Shown: positions 9,002-18,791, counted from the first letter of the stretch. The stretch: 64,000 bases of DNA from Leclercia adecarboxylata (GCA_901472455.1 LR590464.1:4030001-4094000); one strand, 5' to 3'. A program made the numbers and translations. Notes: generated from the letters alone by a model not told the origin.

Positions 9002-9896
9002 TATTCAACAACTCTCCACGGCGAGAAGCATCGCAGAACGTGAAGTGGCCCGGACGCTGCGTCGTGAAAAAATAAGCGCCAGCATTCGCTATGTGATCCT
9101 GCTGTTTGTCGGCCTGCTGATGCTCTATCCGCTGGTGTGGATGTTCTCGGCGTCGTTCAAACCGAACCACGAGATCTTCACCACCCTGAGCCTGTGGCCA
9201 GCCCATGCCACCTGGGACGGCTTTATCAATGGCTGGAAGACCGGGACCGAGTACAACTTCGGTCATTACATGCTGAACACCTTTAAGTATGTGATCCCGA
9301 AAGTGATCCTGACCATTATCTCCTCCACCATCGTGGCGTACGGCTTTGCCCGCTTCGAGATCCCGTGGAAGAAATTCTGGTTCGCGACGCTCATCACCAC
9401 CATGTTGCTGCCAAGCACCGTGCTGCTGATCCCTCAGTACCTGATGTTCCGTGAAATGGGCATGCTCAACAGCTACATGCCGCTGTACCTGCCGCTGGCC
9501 TTCGCCACGCAAGGGTTCTTCGTCTTCATGCTGATCCAGTTCCTGCGCGGCGTACCGCGTGACATGGAAGAAGCCGCACAGATCGACGGCTGTAACTCCA
9601 TCCAGGTGCTGTGGTACGTGGTAGTGCCGATCCTGAAACCGGCCATCATTTCTGTCGCACTGTTCCAGTTTATGTGGTCAATGAACGACTTTATCGGGCC
9701 GCTGATTTACGTCTACAGCGTGGATAAATACCCGATTGCACTGGCTCTGAAAATGTCCATCGACGTCACCGAAGGTGCGCCGTGGAACGAAATTCTGGCA
9801 ATGGCGAGCATCTCCATTCTGCCATCCATCATTGTCTTCTTCCTGGCACAGCGCTACTTCGTACAGGGCGTAACCAGCAGCGGAATTAAAGGTTAA
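8994..9896 (+). CDS. togN: Oligogalacturonide ABC transporter permease TogN
   Basis: 300 residues from the ATG at 8994, preceded by GGGAGG; the start overlaps the togM end by 8 bases, indicating coupled translation. It is a MalG-type permease with a hydrophilic N-terminal arm of about 35 residues, about six membrane segments and the EAA loop (EEAAQIDGCNSIQVL). It pairs with TogM. The frame is intact. Confidence 0.9.
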   Translation: MADIQQLSTARSIAEREVARTLRREKISASIRYVILLFVGLLMLYPLVWMFSASFKPNHEIFTTLSLWPAHATWDGFINGWKTGTEYNFGHYMLNTFKYVIPKVILTIISSTIVAYGFARFEIPWKKFWFATLITTMLLPSTVLLIPQYLMFREMGMLNSYMPLYLPLAFATQGFFVFMLIQFLRGVPRDMEEAAQIDGCNSIQVLWYVVVPILKPAIISVALFQFMWSMNDFIGPLIYVYSVDKYPIALALKMSIDVTEGAPWNEILAMASISILPSIIVFFLAQRYFVQGVTSSGIKG

Positions 9897-9908
9897 GAGG
9901 GAAATATC

Positions 9909-11036
9909 ATGGCTGAAGTTATTTTCAACAAACTGGAAAAGGTTTACTCCAACGGCTTCAAAGCGGTACATGCTATCGACCTGAAAATCGCTGAAGGTGA
10001 GTTCATGGTGATCGTCGGCCCATCCGGCTGCGCGAAGTCCACCACCCTGCGTATGCTGGCCGGTCTTGAGACCATCAGCGGTGGCGAAGTGCGTATCGGC
10101 GACAAGATCGTCAATAACCTCGCGCCGAAAGAGCGTGGGATTGCGATGGTATTCCAGAACTATGCGCTCTACCCACACATGACCGTGCGTGAAAACCTGG
10201 CCTTTGGCCTGAAGCTGAGCAAGCTGCCGAAAGCGCAGATTGAGGCTCAGGTTAACGAAGCGGCCAAAATCCTGGAACTGGATGAACTGCTGGATCGTCT
10301 GCCGCGCCAGCTCTCCGGTGGTCAGGCCCAGCGTGTGGCCGTAGGCCGTGCGATCGTGAAAAAGCCGGACGTGTTCCTGTTCGATGAACCGCTGTCTAAC
10401 CTCGATGCCAAACTGCGTGCTTCGATGCGTATCCGTATCTCTGACCTGCACAAGCAGCTAAAGGCCTCCGGCAAACCGGCAACCACGGTCTACGTGACGC
10501 ACGATCAGACCGAAGCGATGACCATGGGCGACCGCATCTGCGTGATGAAGCTCGGCCACATCATGCAGGTGGATACCCCGGATAACCTGTACCACAAACC
10601 GAAAAACATGTTCGTTGCTGGTTTTATCGGCTCGCCGGAGATGAACATCCGCGCCAGCAAGCTGGTGGAACAGGATGGCCAGCTCTCCCTGACCATCGGC
10701 AACCAGACCATGCCGTTAAGCCCGGAGCTGAAAGAGAAAGTCGCCAGCTACGTCAACCAGGATATTTTCTACGGTATTCGTCCTGACTTCGTCTCGATCT
10801 CCGATGAGCCTTTCGCGCAGGGCTGCTGCAGCGGCGAGATGGTTCGCGCCGAAAACATGGGACATGAATTCTTCGTTTACCTGAAAGTTGGCGAGTATGA
10901 ACTGACTGCCCGAATTCCTTCCGATGAAGCTAAACCTATGATCAACAAGGGCCTTCACCGTCAGGTGTACTTTAAGTTTGATATGAATAAGTGTCATATT
11001 TTTGACGCGAAAACTGAACAGAACATCTCTCTCTAA
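9909..11036 (+). CDS. togA: Oligogalacturonide ABC transporter ATPase TogA
   Basis: 375 residues, MalK/UgpC type: an ATPase domain plus a C-terminal regulatory OB-like domain. Walker A is GPSGCAKST at 37-45, with alanine where most homologues have the last glycine; the signature LSGGQAQR, Walker B FLFDEPLSNLD and the switch histidine (YVTHDQTEA) are canonical. It powers TogMN. It follows togN after 12 bases. Confidence 0.92.
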   Translation: MAEVIFNKLEKVYSNGFKAVHAIDLKIAEGEFMVIVGPSGCAKSTTLRMLAGLETISGGEVRIGDKIVNNLAPKERGIAMVFQNYALYPHMTVRENLAFGLKLSKLPKAQIEAQVNEAAKILELDELLDRLPRQLSGGQAQRVAVGRAIVKKPDVFLFDEPLSNLDAKLRASMRIRISDLHKQLKASGKPATTVYVTHDQTEAMTMGDRICVMKLGHIMQVDTPDNLYHKPKNMFVAGFIGSPEMNIRASKLVEQDGQLSLTIGNQTMPLSPELKEKVASYVNQDIFYGIRPDFVSISDEPFAQGCCSGEMVRAENMGHEFFVYLKVGEYELTARIPSDEAKPMINKGLHRQVYFKFDMNKCHIFDAKTEQNISL

Positions 11037-11049
11037 TGGAGTTATAAAA

Positions 11050-12339
11050 ATGAAAAAAGTGCTTTTAAGCGCCGTTATCTCCGCTACTTTTGGAATGAGT
11101 GCCCTACCCACTTTTGCTGCGGATAGCACAGATTTGCGTATGTCCTGGTGGGGCGGCAATGGCCGTCACCAGGTCACACTGAAGGCTCTGGAAGAGTTCC
11201 ACAAACAGAACCCGGATATTAACGTTAAGGCGGAATACACCGGCTGGGACGGTCACCTGTCACGCCTGACCACGCAGATTGCGGGCGGCACCGAGCCGGA
11301 CGTGATGCAGACCAACTGGAACTGGCTGCCGATCTTCTCCAAAACCGGCGACGGCTTCTACGACCTGAACAAAATGAAGGACGTGATCGATCTGACGCAG
11401 TTCGATCCGAAAGAGCTACAGTCCACCACCGTGAACGGCAAGCTGAACGGGATCCCGATCTCCGTGACCGCGCGCGTGTTCTACTTCAATGATGAAGCCT
11501 GGAAAAAAGCGGGCGTTGAATACCCGAAAACCTGGGATGAGCTGAAAGCGGCCGGTAAAGCCTTCGAGAGCAAACTGGGCAAACAGTATTATCCGGTGGT
11601 CCTGGAGCACCAGGATACCCTGGCGCTGCTGAACTCCTACATGATCCAGAAGTACAACATCCCGGCGGTAGACGAGAAAACGAAGAAATTCTCCTACAGC
11701 AAAGAGCAGTGGGTTGAGTTCTTCCAGACCTATAAAAATCTGGTGGATAGCCACGTAATGCCGGACACCAAGTACTATGCGTCGTTCGGTAAGAGCAACA
11801 TGTACGAGATGAAGCCGTGGATCGAGGGTGAATGGGGCGGAACCTACATGTGGAACTCCACCATCAAGAAATACTCCGACAACCTGAAGCCACCTGCGAA
11901 GCTGGAGCTGGGTAGCTACCCAATGCTGCCGGGTGCAACGGATGCCGGTCTGTTCTTCAAACCAGCCCAGATGCTCTCTATCGGTAAATCCACCAAGAAC
12001 CCGGAAGCGGCAGCGAAAGTCATCAACTTCCTGCTGAACAGCAAAGAAGGCGTTGAGACGCTGGGTCTGGAGCGTGGCGTGCCGCTGAGTAAAGTGGCGG
12101 TGAAATACCTGACCGAAAACGGCACCATCAAAGAGGACGATCCGGCGGTTTCCGGCCTGCGTCTGGCGCAGTCCCTGCCTGCCAAACTCTCCGTATCGCC
12201 ATACTTTGACGATCCGCAGATCGTGGCTCAGTTCGGCACCTCCCTGCAGTACATCGACTACGGCCAGAAAACCGTGGAAGAGACTGCCGCTGACTTCCAG
12301 CGTCAGGCTGAACGTATCCTGAAACGCGCAATGCGCTAA
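11050..12339 (+). CDS. togB: Oligogalacturonide-binding protein TogB
   Basis: 429 residues from the ATG at 11050, after a GGAG. A signal peptide of about 23 residues ends ...LPTFAA, followed by a family 1 solute-binding domain (SWWGGNGRH, QNPDINVKAEYTGW). It captures oligogalacturonides in the periplasm for TogMNA. The gene is the fourth of the operon and is followed by a strong hairpin before the first lyase gene. Confidence 0.92.
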   Translation: MKKVLLSAVISATFGMSALPTFAADSTDLRMSWWGGNGRHQVTLKALEEFHKQNPDINVKAEYTGWDGHLSRLTTQIAGGTEPDVMQTNWNWLPIFSKTGDGFYDLNKMKDVIDLTQFDPKELQSTTVNGKLNGIPISVTARVFYFNDEAWKKAGVEYPKTWDELKAAGKAFESKLGKQYYPVVLEHQDTLALLNSYMIQKYNIPAVDEKTKKFSYSKEQWVEFFQTYKNLVDSHVMPDTKYYASFGKSNMYEMKPWIEGEWGGTYMWNSTIKKYSDNLKPPAKLELGSYPMLPGATDAGLFFKPAQMLSIGKSTKNPEAAAKVINFLLNSKEGVETLGLERGVPLSKVAVKYLTENGTIKEDDPAVSGLRLAQSLPAKLSVSPYFDDPQIVAQFGTSLQYIDYGQKTVEETAADFQRQAERILKRAMR

Positions 12340-12355
12340 TTAGCTTAGGTTATCA

Positions 12356-12389
12356 ATACCCTACCGTTCCGCGGTGGGGTATTTTTTTA
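12356..12389 (+). terminator. Terminator between togB and the first ogl
   Basis: An 11-base-pair stem (ATACCCTACCG with CGGTGGGGTAT, one G-T pair), a 5-base loop and a run of T. It stands inside the probable togMNAB-ogl transcript, 17 bases after the togB stop and 17 before the ogl start, so it would reduce or stop read-through. Confidence 0.88.
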
Positions 12390-12405
12390 TCTGAAGGAAC
12401 ATACA

Positions 12406-13534
12406 ATGAAAGGAAAAATCATCCCCCTGAACTTCCGTACCCGTCAGGACAGCCAGACCGGCCACACCGTGATACGGATGACGCCCCCACACATTATTTG
12501 TCATCGTAATTACTTCTATCAGAAATGCTTTACCCGCGAGGGTAGCAAGATCCTTTTTGGTGGCGCCTTTGAGGGGCACTGGAACTACTATCTGTTAGAT
12601 ATCGACCAACAGCAAGCGACCCAACTGACCGACGGCGCCGGGGATAACACCTTTGGCGGTTTTCTCTCTGAGGATGACCAGTCCCTGTGGTACGTGAAAA
12701 ACAGCCGCGAACTGCGCCGCGTGGATCTCCATAGCCTGGAAGAGTATGTGGTGTATGAGGTCGATGAGGAGTGGGTGGCCTACGGTACCTGGGTGGCTAA
12801 CTCGGACTGCACGAAGCTGGTGGGTATCGAAATCAAGAAAAGCGACTGGCAGCCGCTCACCGACTGGAGCAAGTTCCGCGCGTTTTACTTCACTAACCCG
12901 GAATGCCGCCTGATCAACATCGATCTGCACACCGGCGAACGGCAGGTGATTTTGCAGGAAAAACGCTGGCTCGGGCATCCGATTTACCGGCCATTCGACG
13001 ACAATACCGTGGCGTTTTGCCATGAAGGCCCGCGCGATGCGATCGATGCACGCATGTGGCTGATTAATCAGGACGGCAGTAACCTGCGCAAGGTGCGCCA
13101 GCATGACGCGGGCGAGAGTTTTACCCACGAATTCTGGGTGCCAGACGGCTCGGCGCTCTATTACGTGGCGCACAAAGAGAACGATCCGCAGCGCTATCTG
13201 TTCAGCGCCGATCCCGCGACGCTGGAAAACCGCCAGCTGATGGCGATCCCCACCCTGTTCCCACCTGATGAGCAACCACGACGGCTCGCTGATTGTGGGC
13301 GATGGTGCCCCGCACAATACCGGCGATATTAGCCTCAACGATCCTTTTATCTGGGTGTTCGACATTAAAAACGGGACGCAAAAAGCCATCTGCCAGCACA
13401 ATACCAGCTGGAAAGTGCTGGATGGCGATCGCCAGGTGACGCATCCGCATCCATCGTTTTCACCGGATAATAAGTGGGTGCTGTATACTTCCGACGAAGA
13501 AGGGATGCCAGCCCTGTATCTCGCGCAGGTGTAA
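12406..13534 (+). CDS. ogl: Oligogalacturonate lyase, first copy (one frameshift)
   Basis: About 375 residues, close to the Ogl length of 388. Ogl is a cytoplasmic beta-propeller enzyme (polysaccharide lyase family 22) that splits short oligogalacturonides into 5-keto-4-deoxyuronate units. The N-terminal HRNYFYQKCF, the central HEFWVPDGS and the metal motif RQVTHPHPSF are present. The frame breaks near 13258 in a CCC run; removing one base joins the two parts. It has no visible KdgR box of its own and depends on the tog transcript or an unseen promoter. It is clearly diverged from the second copy at 17469. Confidence 0.88.
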
Positions 13535-13535
13535 A

Positions 13536-13626
13536 AAAAGCCGGGTGGCGGCTACGCCCTCCCGGCCTACGAATAAAGGCTTTTGACCTTCCAGGCCCGG
13601 CGAGCGACGCGCCGCCGGGCATTATC
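13536..13626. repeat. REP pair (BIME-like)
   Basis: Two palindromic units in opposite orientation (GCCGGGTGGCGGCTACGCC ... and a GGCCCGGCGAGCG ... CGCCGCCGGGC unit) fill the gap between convergent ogl and araE. The same arrangement recurs at 53258-53337. Confidence 0.8.
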
Positions 13627-13627
13627 C

Positions 13628-15041
13628 TTACACGCCAATGTTTCTTAACTTCTCCCCGGCCATCAGCTTGCGCTCGATGTGCTCCAGGGTGACACCTTTG
13701 GTTTCTGGAATCAGCCAGAAGGTGATGCCAACAAATGCCACGTTCAGCACCGTATAGAGCCAGAAGGTTCCCGCAGCACCGATAGAATCCAGCAAGGTCA
13801 GGAAGGTGGCGCCAATGATCATGTTCGACACCCAGTTGGTGGTGGTGGAACAGGTGATCCCGAAGTCGCGGCATTTCAGGGGCTGAATTTCAGAGCACAG
13901 GATCCACACTACCGGGGCAGCACTCATCGCGTAACCCGCAATGCACATCATGGTCATCCCCACTGACAGCCAGGATAAGCTGCTGGACGCCGTACCGTTA
14001 TCAAACTGCATCAGGCAATAGCCGAGGATCAGCGTCCCCAGCGCCATTACGCTAAAACCAATCTTGAGGGCTGGTTTACGGCCTGCTTTATCGACGGTAA
14101 AGACCGCAATGAAGGTGGCAAACATAAATGTCAGCCCAACCACCAGCGTGGCGATCATCTGTTGTTCGGTCGTTGTGAACCCGGCCATTTTGAAAATACG
14201 GGGGCGTAATACATGATGATGTTCATGCCGGTAAACTGCTGCATCGCCTGCAACAGCATGCCGAGAAATACCGCGCGACGGACGTTGCGGTTTATTTTGA
14301 ATAAGGACCAGCCCCCCTGTTTCAGCTTGAGGCTTTCACGGATCTCATTCAGCTCTTCACGCGCTTTTTCAGAGGTATCGCGCAGCATCCGCAGCACTTC
14401 TTCCGCCTCGACGTGACGCCCTTTCTGCGCCAGCCAGCGTGGGCTGTTGGGCAAAAAGATCACCAGCACAATCAGCAGTACCGCCGGTAATGCCAGTACC
14501 CCCAGCATTGCACGCCAGTTGCCGCTGTAGCTGAAATAGGTATCAGACAGAAAGGCCAGCACGATACCCAGCGTCACCATCAGCTGGTACATGCTGATCA
14601 TTTTTCCGCGCACGTTTTCGCTCGCCATTTCCGAGAGATAAAGCGGCGCGGTGTAGGACGCAATCCCCACGGCCACGCCCAGCAGCACGCGAGAAAGCAG
14701 TAAAGCTTCAACCCTGTGGCAAACGCGGAGCCTAATGACCCCGCCACAAACAGAATGGCACCCACCATCAGGCTGTATTTTCGGCCCAGGCGGAACGAGA
14801 GCCAGCCATTGAACAAGGCACCCACTGCTGCGCCCAGCATCATGCTGCTCACCACCCACTCCTGCAGGCGATTACTCAGCGTAAAGTGATCGGTGATAAA
14901 AGGTAACGCACCGGCAATAACGCCGATGTCCAGCCCAAACAGTAAACCGGCTACCGCCGCGGAAACAGAAACAAACATGTTCATCCTTCGGGTATCACGA
15001 AGGGCGCGGGGCATAAAGGTAGAGTCGTTAATAGATGTCAT
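13628..15041 (-). CDS. araE: Arabinose-proton symporter AraE (two frameshifts)
   Basis: About 471 residues, a close match to K-12 AraE of the sugar-porter branch of the major facilitator superfamily, with 12 membrane segments. Visible signatures are [17 protein letters not shown] near the N-terminus, RLGRKYSLM after TM2, [14 protein letters not shown], and the C-terminal [13 protein letters not shown]. Frame breaks lie near 14700 and near 14200 (a C missing from a C run). The neighbouring kduD-kduI order is the same as in K-12. Upstream AraC- and CRP-like sites suggest arabinose control rather than KdgR control. Confidence 0.93.
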
Positions 15042-15122
15042 ATTTTCCTGCCTGAACAGCGTAAGACGTTAAATGAAATTACGAGAAACCCTGAAAAAGT
15101 GTCAGGTCGTATAACGTGAAAA

Positions 15123-15139
15123 TATGGATTTATTGGCTG
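15123..15139 (-). promoter_or_regulatory. AraC half-site upstream of araE
   Basis: On the minus strand CAGCCAATAAATCCATA fits the AraC half-site consensus TAGC-N7-TCCATA except for the first base. It is about 80 bases upstream of the araE start. Confidence 0.65.
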
Positions 15140-15152
15140 GTAGAGGTCGATC

Positions 15153-15168
15153 TGTGATGGACATTACA
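15153..15168 (-). promoter_or_regulatory. CRP site upstream of araE
   Basis: TGTGA-TGGACA-TTACA matches the CRP consensus TGTGA-N6-TCACA with one mismatch. Its position just upstream of the AraC half-site is as in arabinose promoters. Confidence 0.65.
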
Positions 15169-15306
15169 CTTTAAAACAAAGATGAAGATTCACCACTTTT
15201 AGTTAACAAGATGATTTATATGAATTAAAAATGTGATACATGTCCTTTTCGTAAAAGGACTATGGATTTTTCTCTTTTATTGATATGGACAATGACTAAT
15301 TCAGGG

Positions 15307-15337
15307 CAAAAAAAACCTCCGCCCGGGGGCAGAGGTC
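15307..15337 (-). terminator. Terminator of the kduI-kduD transcript
   Basis: Read on the minus strand, a 10-base-pair stem (ACCTCTGCCC with GGGCGGAGGT) followed by eight T, about 20 bases after the kduD stop. Confidence 0.88.
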
Positions 15338-15355
15338 TTTTGGCAGGGGCGAGAA

Positions 15356-16116
15356 TTAACGCGCCAGCCAGCCACCGTCAACGGCAACGGTGTAGCCGTT
15401 GATGTAATCAGATGCGCTGGAAGCCAGGAACACAACCGGCCCATCAGATCGCTTGGCAGACCCCAACGACCCGCCGGGATACGCTCGAGGATCGCTGCGC
15501 TACGCTCTTCGTCTGCACGCAGCTGCTGGGTGTTGTTGGTCGCCATGTAACCCGGTGCGATGGCGTTCACGTTGATGTTGTGCTGCGCCCATTCGTTCGC
15601 CAGCAGGCGGGTAACGCCCATTACGCCGCTTTTTTGACGCGGTGTAAGAAGGCACACGGATGCCGCCCTGGAAGGAGAGCATGGAGGCGATGTTGATGAT
15701 TTTGCCGCCGTTGCCCTGCGCGATAAAGTGTTTCGCTGCTGCCTGAGACATGAAGAACACGCTCTTGATGTTCAGGTTCATGACGTCATCCCAGTCCTGC
15801 TCGCTGAAGTTGATCGCGTCTTCACGACGGATCAGACCTGCGTTGTTAACCAGAATGTCGATTTTACCGAACTCAGCTACCGCACGATCCAGCAGCTCAG
15901 GGATAGCGTCGATTTTACGCAGGTCAGCGGTCAGGCTCAGGAAACGACGGCCCAGCGCGGTCACACGCTCAATGGTCTCCTGCGGCTCAACGATGTTGAT
16001 CCCGACGATATCACAGCCAGCTTCCGCCAGACCCACTGCCATGCCCTGGCCCAGACCGGTATCACAACGGTGACGACCGCAACTTTACCTTGCAGAGAAA
16101 ATGCATCCAGAATCAT
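15356..16116 (-). CDS. kduD: 2-dehydro-3-deoxy-D-gluconate 5-dehydrogenase KduD (three frameshifts)
   Basis: 253 residues when repaired. It is a short-chain dehydrogenase reducing the product of KduI (2,5-diketo-3-deoxygluconate) to 2-keto-3-deoxygluconate. It begins MILDAFSLQGKVAVVT; LVNNAGLI, the catalytic YTASK region and the C-terminal VDGGWLAR are visible. Single-base shifts lie near 16070 (G missing), 15640 (extra A in an A run) and 15435 (C missing); the observed 761 bases equal the expected 762 after these three. It follows kduI by 62 bases. Confidence 0.93.
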
Positions 16117-16178
16117 TTTTTATCCTTTATCTTTCAGCGCCTGAACGAACAGGCAATTTTATGCTTAACTGTCCGCGA

Positions 16179-17015
16179 CTAGCACAGATCCTTAACGGCA
16201 ACATGGTCCATATCATCGAAGACCTGGTTTTCACCCACCATGCCCCAGATGAAGGTGTAGGCACGCGTACCCACGCCAGAGTGAATAGACCAGCTTGGCG
16301 AGATCACCGCCTGCTCGTTATGCATGACGATATGGCGAGTTTCCTGCGGCTGTCCCATCATGTGGAATACACAGGCGTCCTCTTCCATATTGAAGTAGAA
16401 GTACACTTCCATGCGGCGCTCGTGGGTATGGCACGGCATGGTGTTCCACAGGTTGCCCGGCTCCAGCTCGGTCAGGCCCATGCTGAGCTGGCAGGTTTCC
16501 AGCACATCAGGAACGAAGTATTTGTTGATGGTGGCGACGGTTGCTGGTGAGGTTGTCACCCAGGGTGACCGGAGAGACCTCCGCCGGGGTCACTTTTTTG
16601 GTTGGATAGGTGGTGTGTGCCGGGGCGCAGTTGTAGTAGAACTTCGCCGGTTTGCCGCTATCGACGCTGGCGAAGACCACTTCCTGCGCGCCTTTACCGA
16701 CGTACAGGGCATCGCGATGGCCGATCTCATAGCACTGACCGTCAACGGTGATGGTGCCCGGGCCGCCAATGTTAATCACGCCCAGCTCACGACGCTCCAG
16801 GAAGAAGCTGACGCCAAGCTGCTTGCCCACTTCACCCCCAACAGAGACCGTTTTTGCCACCGGCATGATGCCGCAACAATGATGCGGTCAATGTGGCTGT
16901 ACACCATGGTGTACTCATCCGCGACAAACACTTTCTCGACTAAAAACTCATCGCGCAGTCCCTGGGTATCCAGCGTTTTTGCATGCGCGCTGTGGATGCT
17001 TTGTCTGACTTCCAC
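16179..17015 (-). CDS. kduI: 5-keto-4-deoxyuronate isomerase KduI (two frameshifts)
   Basis: 278 residues when repaired, the same as K-12. KduI isomerises the linear unsaturated uronate product (DKI) to DKII ahead of KduD. The cupin metal motif [15 protein letters not shown] is intact. The frame shifts near 16870-16880 and again near 16545-16560, and because they compensate the total length is exactly that expected. The start at 17015 ([16 protein letters not shown]) matches K-12. KdgR-type boxes lie 40-130 bases upstream. Confidence 0.94.
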
Positions 17016-17055
17016 ATTAACCTCCAGAATTTATCGGCCCCGAAGGCCTGGATAA

Positions 17056-17078
17056 TTAACAAAACGATGTTCCGTTTT
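17056..17078 (-). promoter_or_regulatory. KdgR-type operator near kduI, proximal
   Basis: Core AACAAAACGATGTTCCGTTT, a weaker match than the others, about 40 bases upstream of the kduI start. Confidence 0.6.
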
Positions 17079-17123
17079 CATGATGGTCACATATTATCTG
17101 CTGTGAAATGGGTTTTCAATTAC

Positions 17124-17146
17124 ATTTAAAACGATGTTTCACTTTT
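17124..17146 (-). promoter_or_regulatory. KdgR-type operator near kduI, distal
   Basis: Core TTTAAAACGATGTTTCACTT, a good match to the KdgR consensus, about 110 bases upstream of kduI. Confidence 0.78.
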
Positions 17147-17367
17147 TCTGTCAGTTAATCTCAAAATTGCAGTTGCGATCACGATTGTCAGGGAGTTGAC
17201 ATCGCGTTGTTTAAACGATTTTTTAACCGCATATTTTTAATTTTCAAATTTAACAACGGTTAATAAAGAAAAAAAAGCGATACCGATATGATACAAATCT
17301 GAACAGATATAAGAGGATGATGATTTTGGCGGCTTTTTCTTCAGAAGTGCGCCACCAGTCCACACAC

Positions 17368-17390
17368 ACTGAAACGATGTTTTGATAATT
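17368..17390 (+). promoter_or_regulatory. KdgR-type operator near the second ogl
   Basis: Core TGAAACGATGTTTTGATAA, about 80 bases upstream of the ogl start at 17469. Confidence 0.78.
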
Positions 17391-17468
17391 TAACACCCAG
17401 TTTTTAAACTCATATTATACCGAGTGAACCGCAGGGAAATCCTGCCGTCGAATTCAAGGGAGCGCATT

Positions 17469-18647
17469 ATGGCAAAAGGCATGCGGGTCAAACTGAACTA
17501 TGATGTCAGTCGCGACCCGGATACAGGTGTGGAAGTAACCCGCCTGACACCACCTGAAGTTACTTGTCATCGTAACTACTTCTATCAAAAATGCTTTTTC
17601 AACGACGGTAGCCATCTGCTGTTTGCCGGTGAATTCGATGGCCACGTGGAACTACTATCTGCTGGATCTGGAAAAGGCCGAAGCGGTGCAGTTAACCGAA
17701 GGCGCGCGGCGATAACACTTTTGGCGGTTTCCTGTCACCGGATGATAAATCGCTCTACTACGTTAAGAATGATCGCACTCTGCGGGAAGTCATCTGACCA
17801 CCTTCGAGGAACGCGAAGTCTATCGCGTCAGCGATGACTGGGTCGGCTACGGTACATGGGGTTGCCAACTCAGACTGCACTAAACTGGTCGGCATCGAAA
17901 TTGCGAAAAGTGACTGGACGCCGCTGAACGACTGGCAAATCTTCCATGATTTCTTCCATAAAGGCCCACACTGCCGCCTGCTGCGCGTCGATCTGCAGAC
18001 CGGCGAAAGCAGGCGTGATCCACGAAGAGAAAACTGGCTCGGCCACCCTATCTACCGTCCGTTTGACGACAACACCGTCGCGTTCTGTCATGAAGGCCCA
18101 CACGATCTGGTGGATGCCCGTATGTGGATGGTCAACGAAGACGGCAGCAACGTGCGCAAGGTAAAAGAGCATGCGGAAGGTGAAAGCTGCACCCATGAGT
18201 TCTGGGTACCGAACGGCTCGGCGCTGGTGTATGTCTCTTACCTGAAAGGTGAGCAAGGCCGTACCGTGTATAGCTTCAACCCGGACACTGGCGAAAACAG
18301 GCGCGGTAATGAAAATGCCGGCCTGTTCGCACCTGATGAGTAACTTTGACGGCACCCTCCTGGTCGGCGATGGTTCCGGTACGCCGGTAGATGTGAAGGA
18401 CACCAGCGGTTACACCATCGACAACGATCCTTATCTCTATGCATTCGACGTGGCGAAGAAGGCTTACTTCCGTATCGCCCGCCACGATACCTCCTGGGCA
18501 ACCGTGGCGAACAGCCGCCAGGTTACCCATCCGCATCCATCCTTTACCCCGGATGATAAAGCGGTACTGTTTAGCTCCGATAAAGATGGTAAACCGGCTC
18601 TTTATATTGCGAAGCTTCCTGAGCAACCTGAACTGTTGCGTGAATAA
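17469..18647 (+). CDS. ogl: Oligogalacturonate lyase, second copy (several frameshifts)
   Basis: Length fits the 388-residue Ogl of Dickeya. It starts at the ATG at 17469 after AAGGGAG (MAKGMRVKLNYDVSRDPDTG). HRNYFYQKCF, HEFWVPNGS and the metal motif RQVTHPHPSFTPDD are present, so all catalytic landmarks survive. The frame breaks at about 17640, 17705, 17790, 17865 and 18325, the densest cluster of indels apart from fbaA. It has its own KdgR box and terminator, and it looks like the main, KdgR-controlled lyase. Confidence 0.88.
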
Positions 18648-18679
18648 ATGTTTGTGTTTGTGTTCCTGTAACTGGCCTT

Positions 18680-18706
18680 GCCCTCCTTTATGGAGGGCTT
18701 TTTTTT
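18680..18706 (+). terminator. Terminator after the second ogl
   Basis: Stem GCCCTCC / GGAGGGC with a TTTAT loop followed by eight T. Confidence 0.9.
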
Positions 18707-18741
18707 ATCTGTGTATGGCTTCAGCAATAAATCGCAGGCAT

Positions 18742-18768
18742 AAAAAAACCGGCTCTTTCGAGCCGGTT
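18742..18768 (-). terminator. Terminator after kdgM
   Basis: On the minus strand an 8-base-pair stem (AACCGGCT with AGCCGGTT, GAAAG-like loop) followed by seven T. Confidence 0.88.
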
Positions 18769-18791
18769 AATCCCGGAGATACTGCTTATTA

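Larger units (their letters stand above)
15042..15306 (-). promoter_or_regulatory. araE promoter region
   Basis: A 265-base AT-rich gap between araE and the kduD terminator. It contains an AraC half-site-like element at 15123-15139 and a CRP-like site at 15153-15168, given separately. A second TATGGA occurs at 15261 but lacks the other half of the AraC motif. No coding sequence was seen. Confidence 0.65.
17016..17468. promoter_or_regulatory. Divergent kduI / second ogl control region
   Basis: A 453-base AT-rich gap with three KdgR-type boxes: two close to kduI and one close to ogl. No open frame here resembles a protein. The A/T-rich 17220-17300 stretch may be a bend or promoter element but has no assignable motif. 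Confidence 0.75.

Noticed and set aside
12406..18647. Treating the broken ogl, araE, kduD and kduI genes as true pseudogenes
   Set aside because: All keep their catalytic residues, the shifts are single bases, and essential genes in the window show the same damage, so error is more likely than decay.
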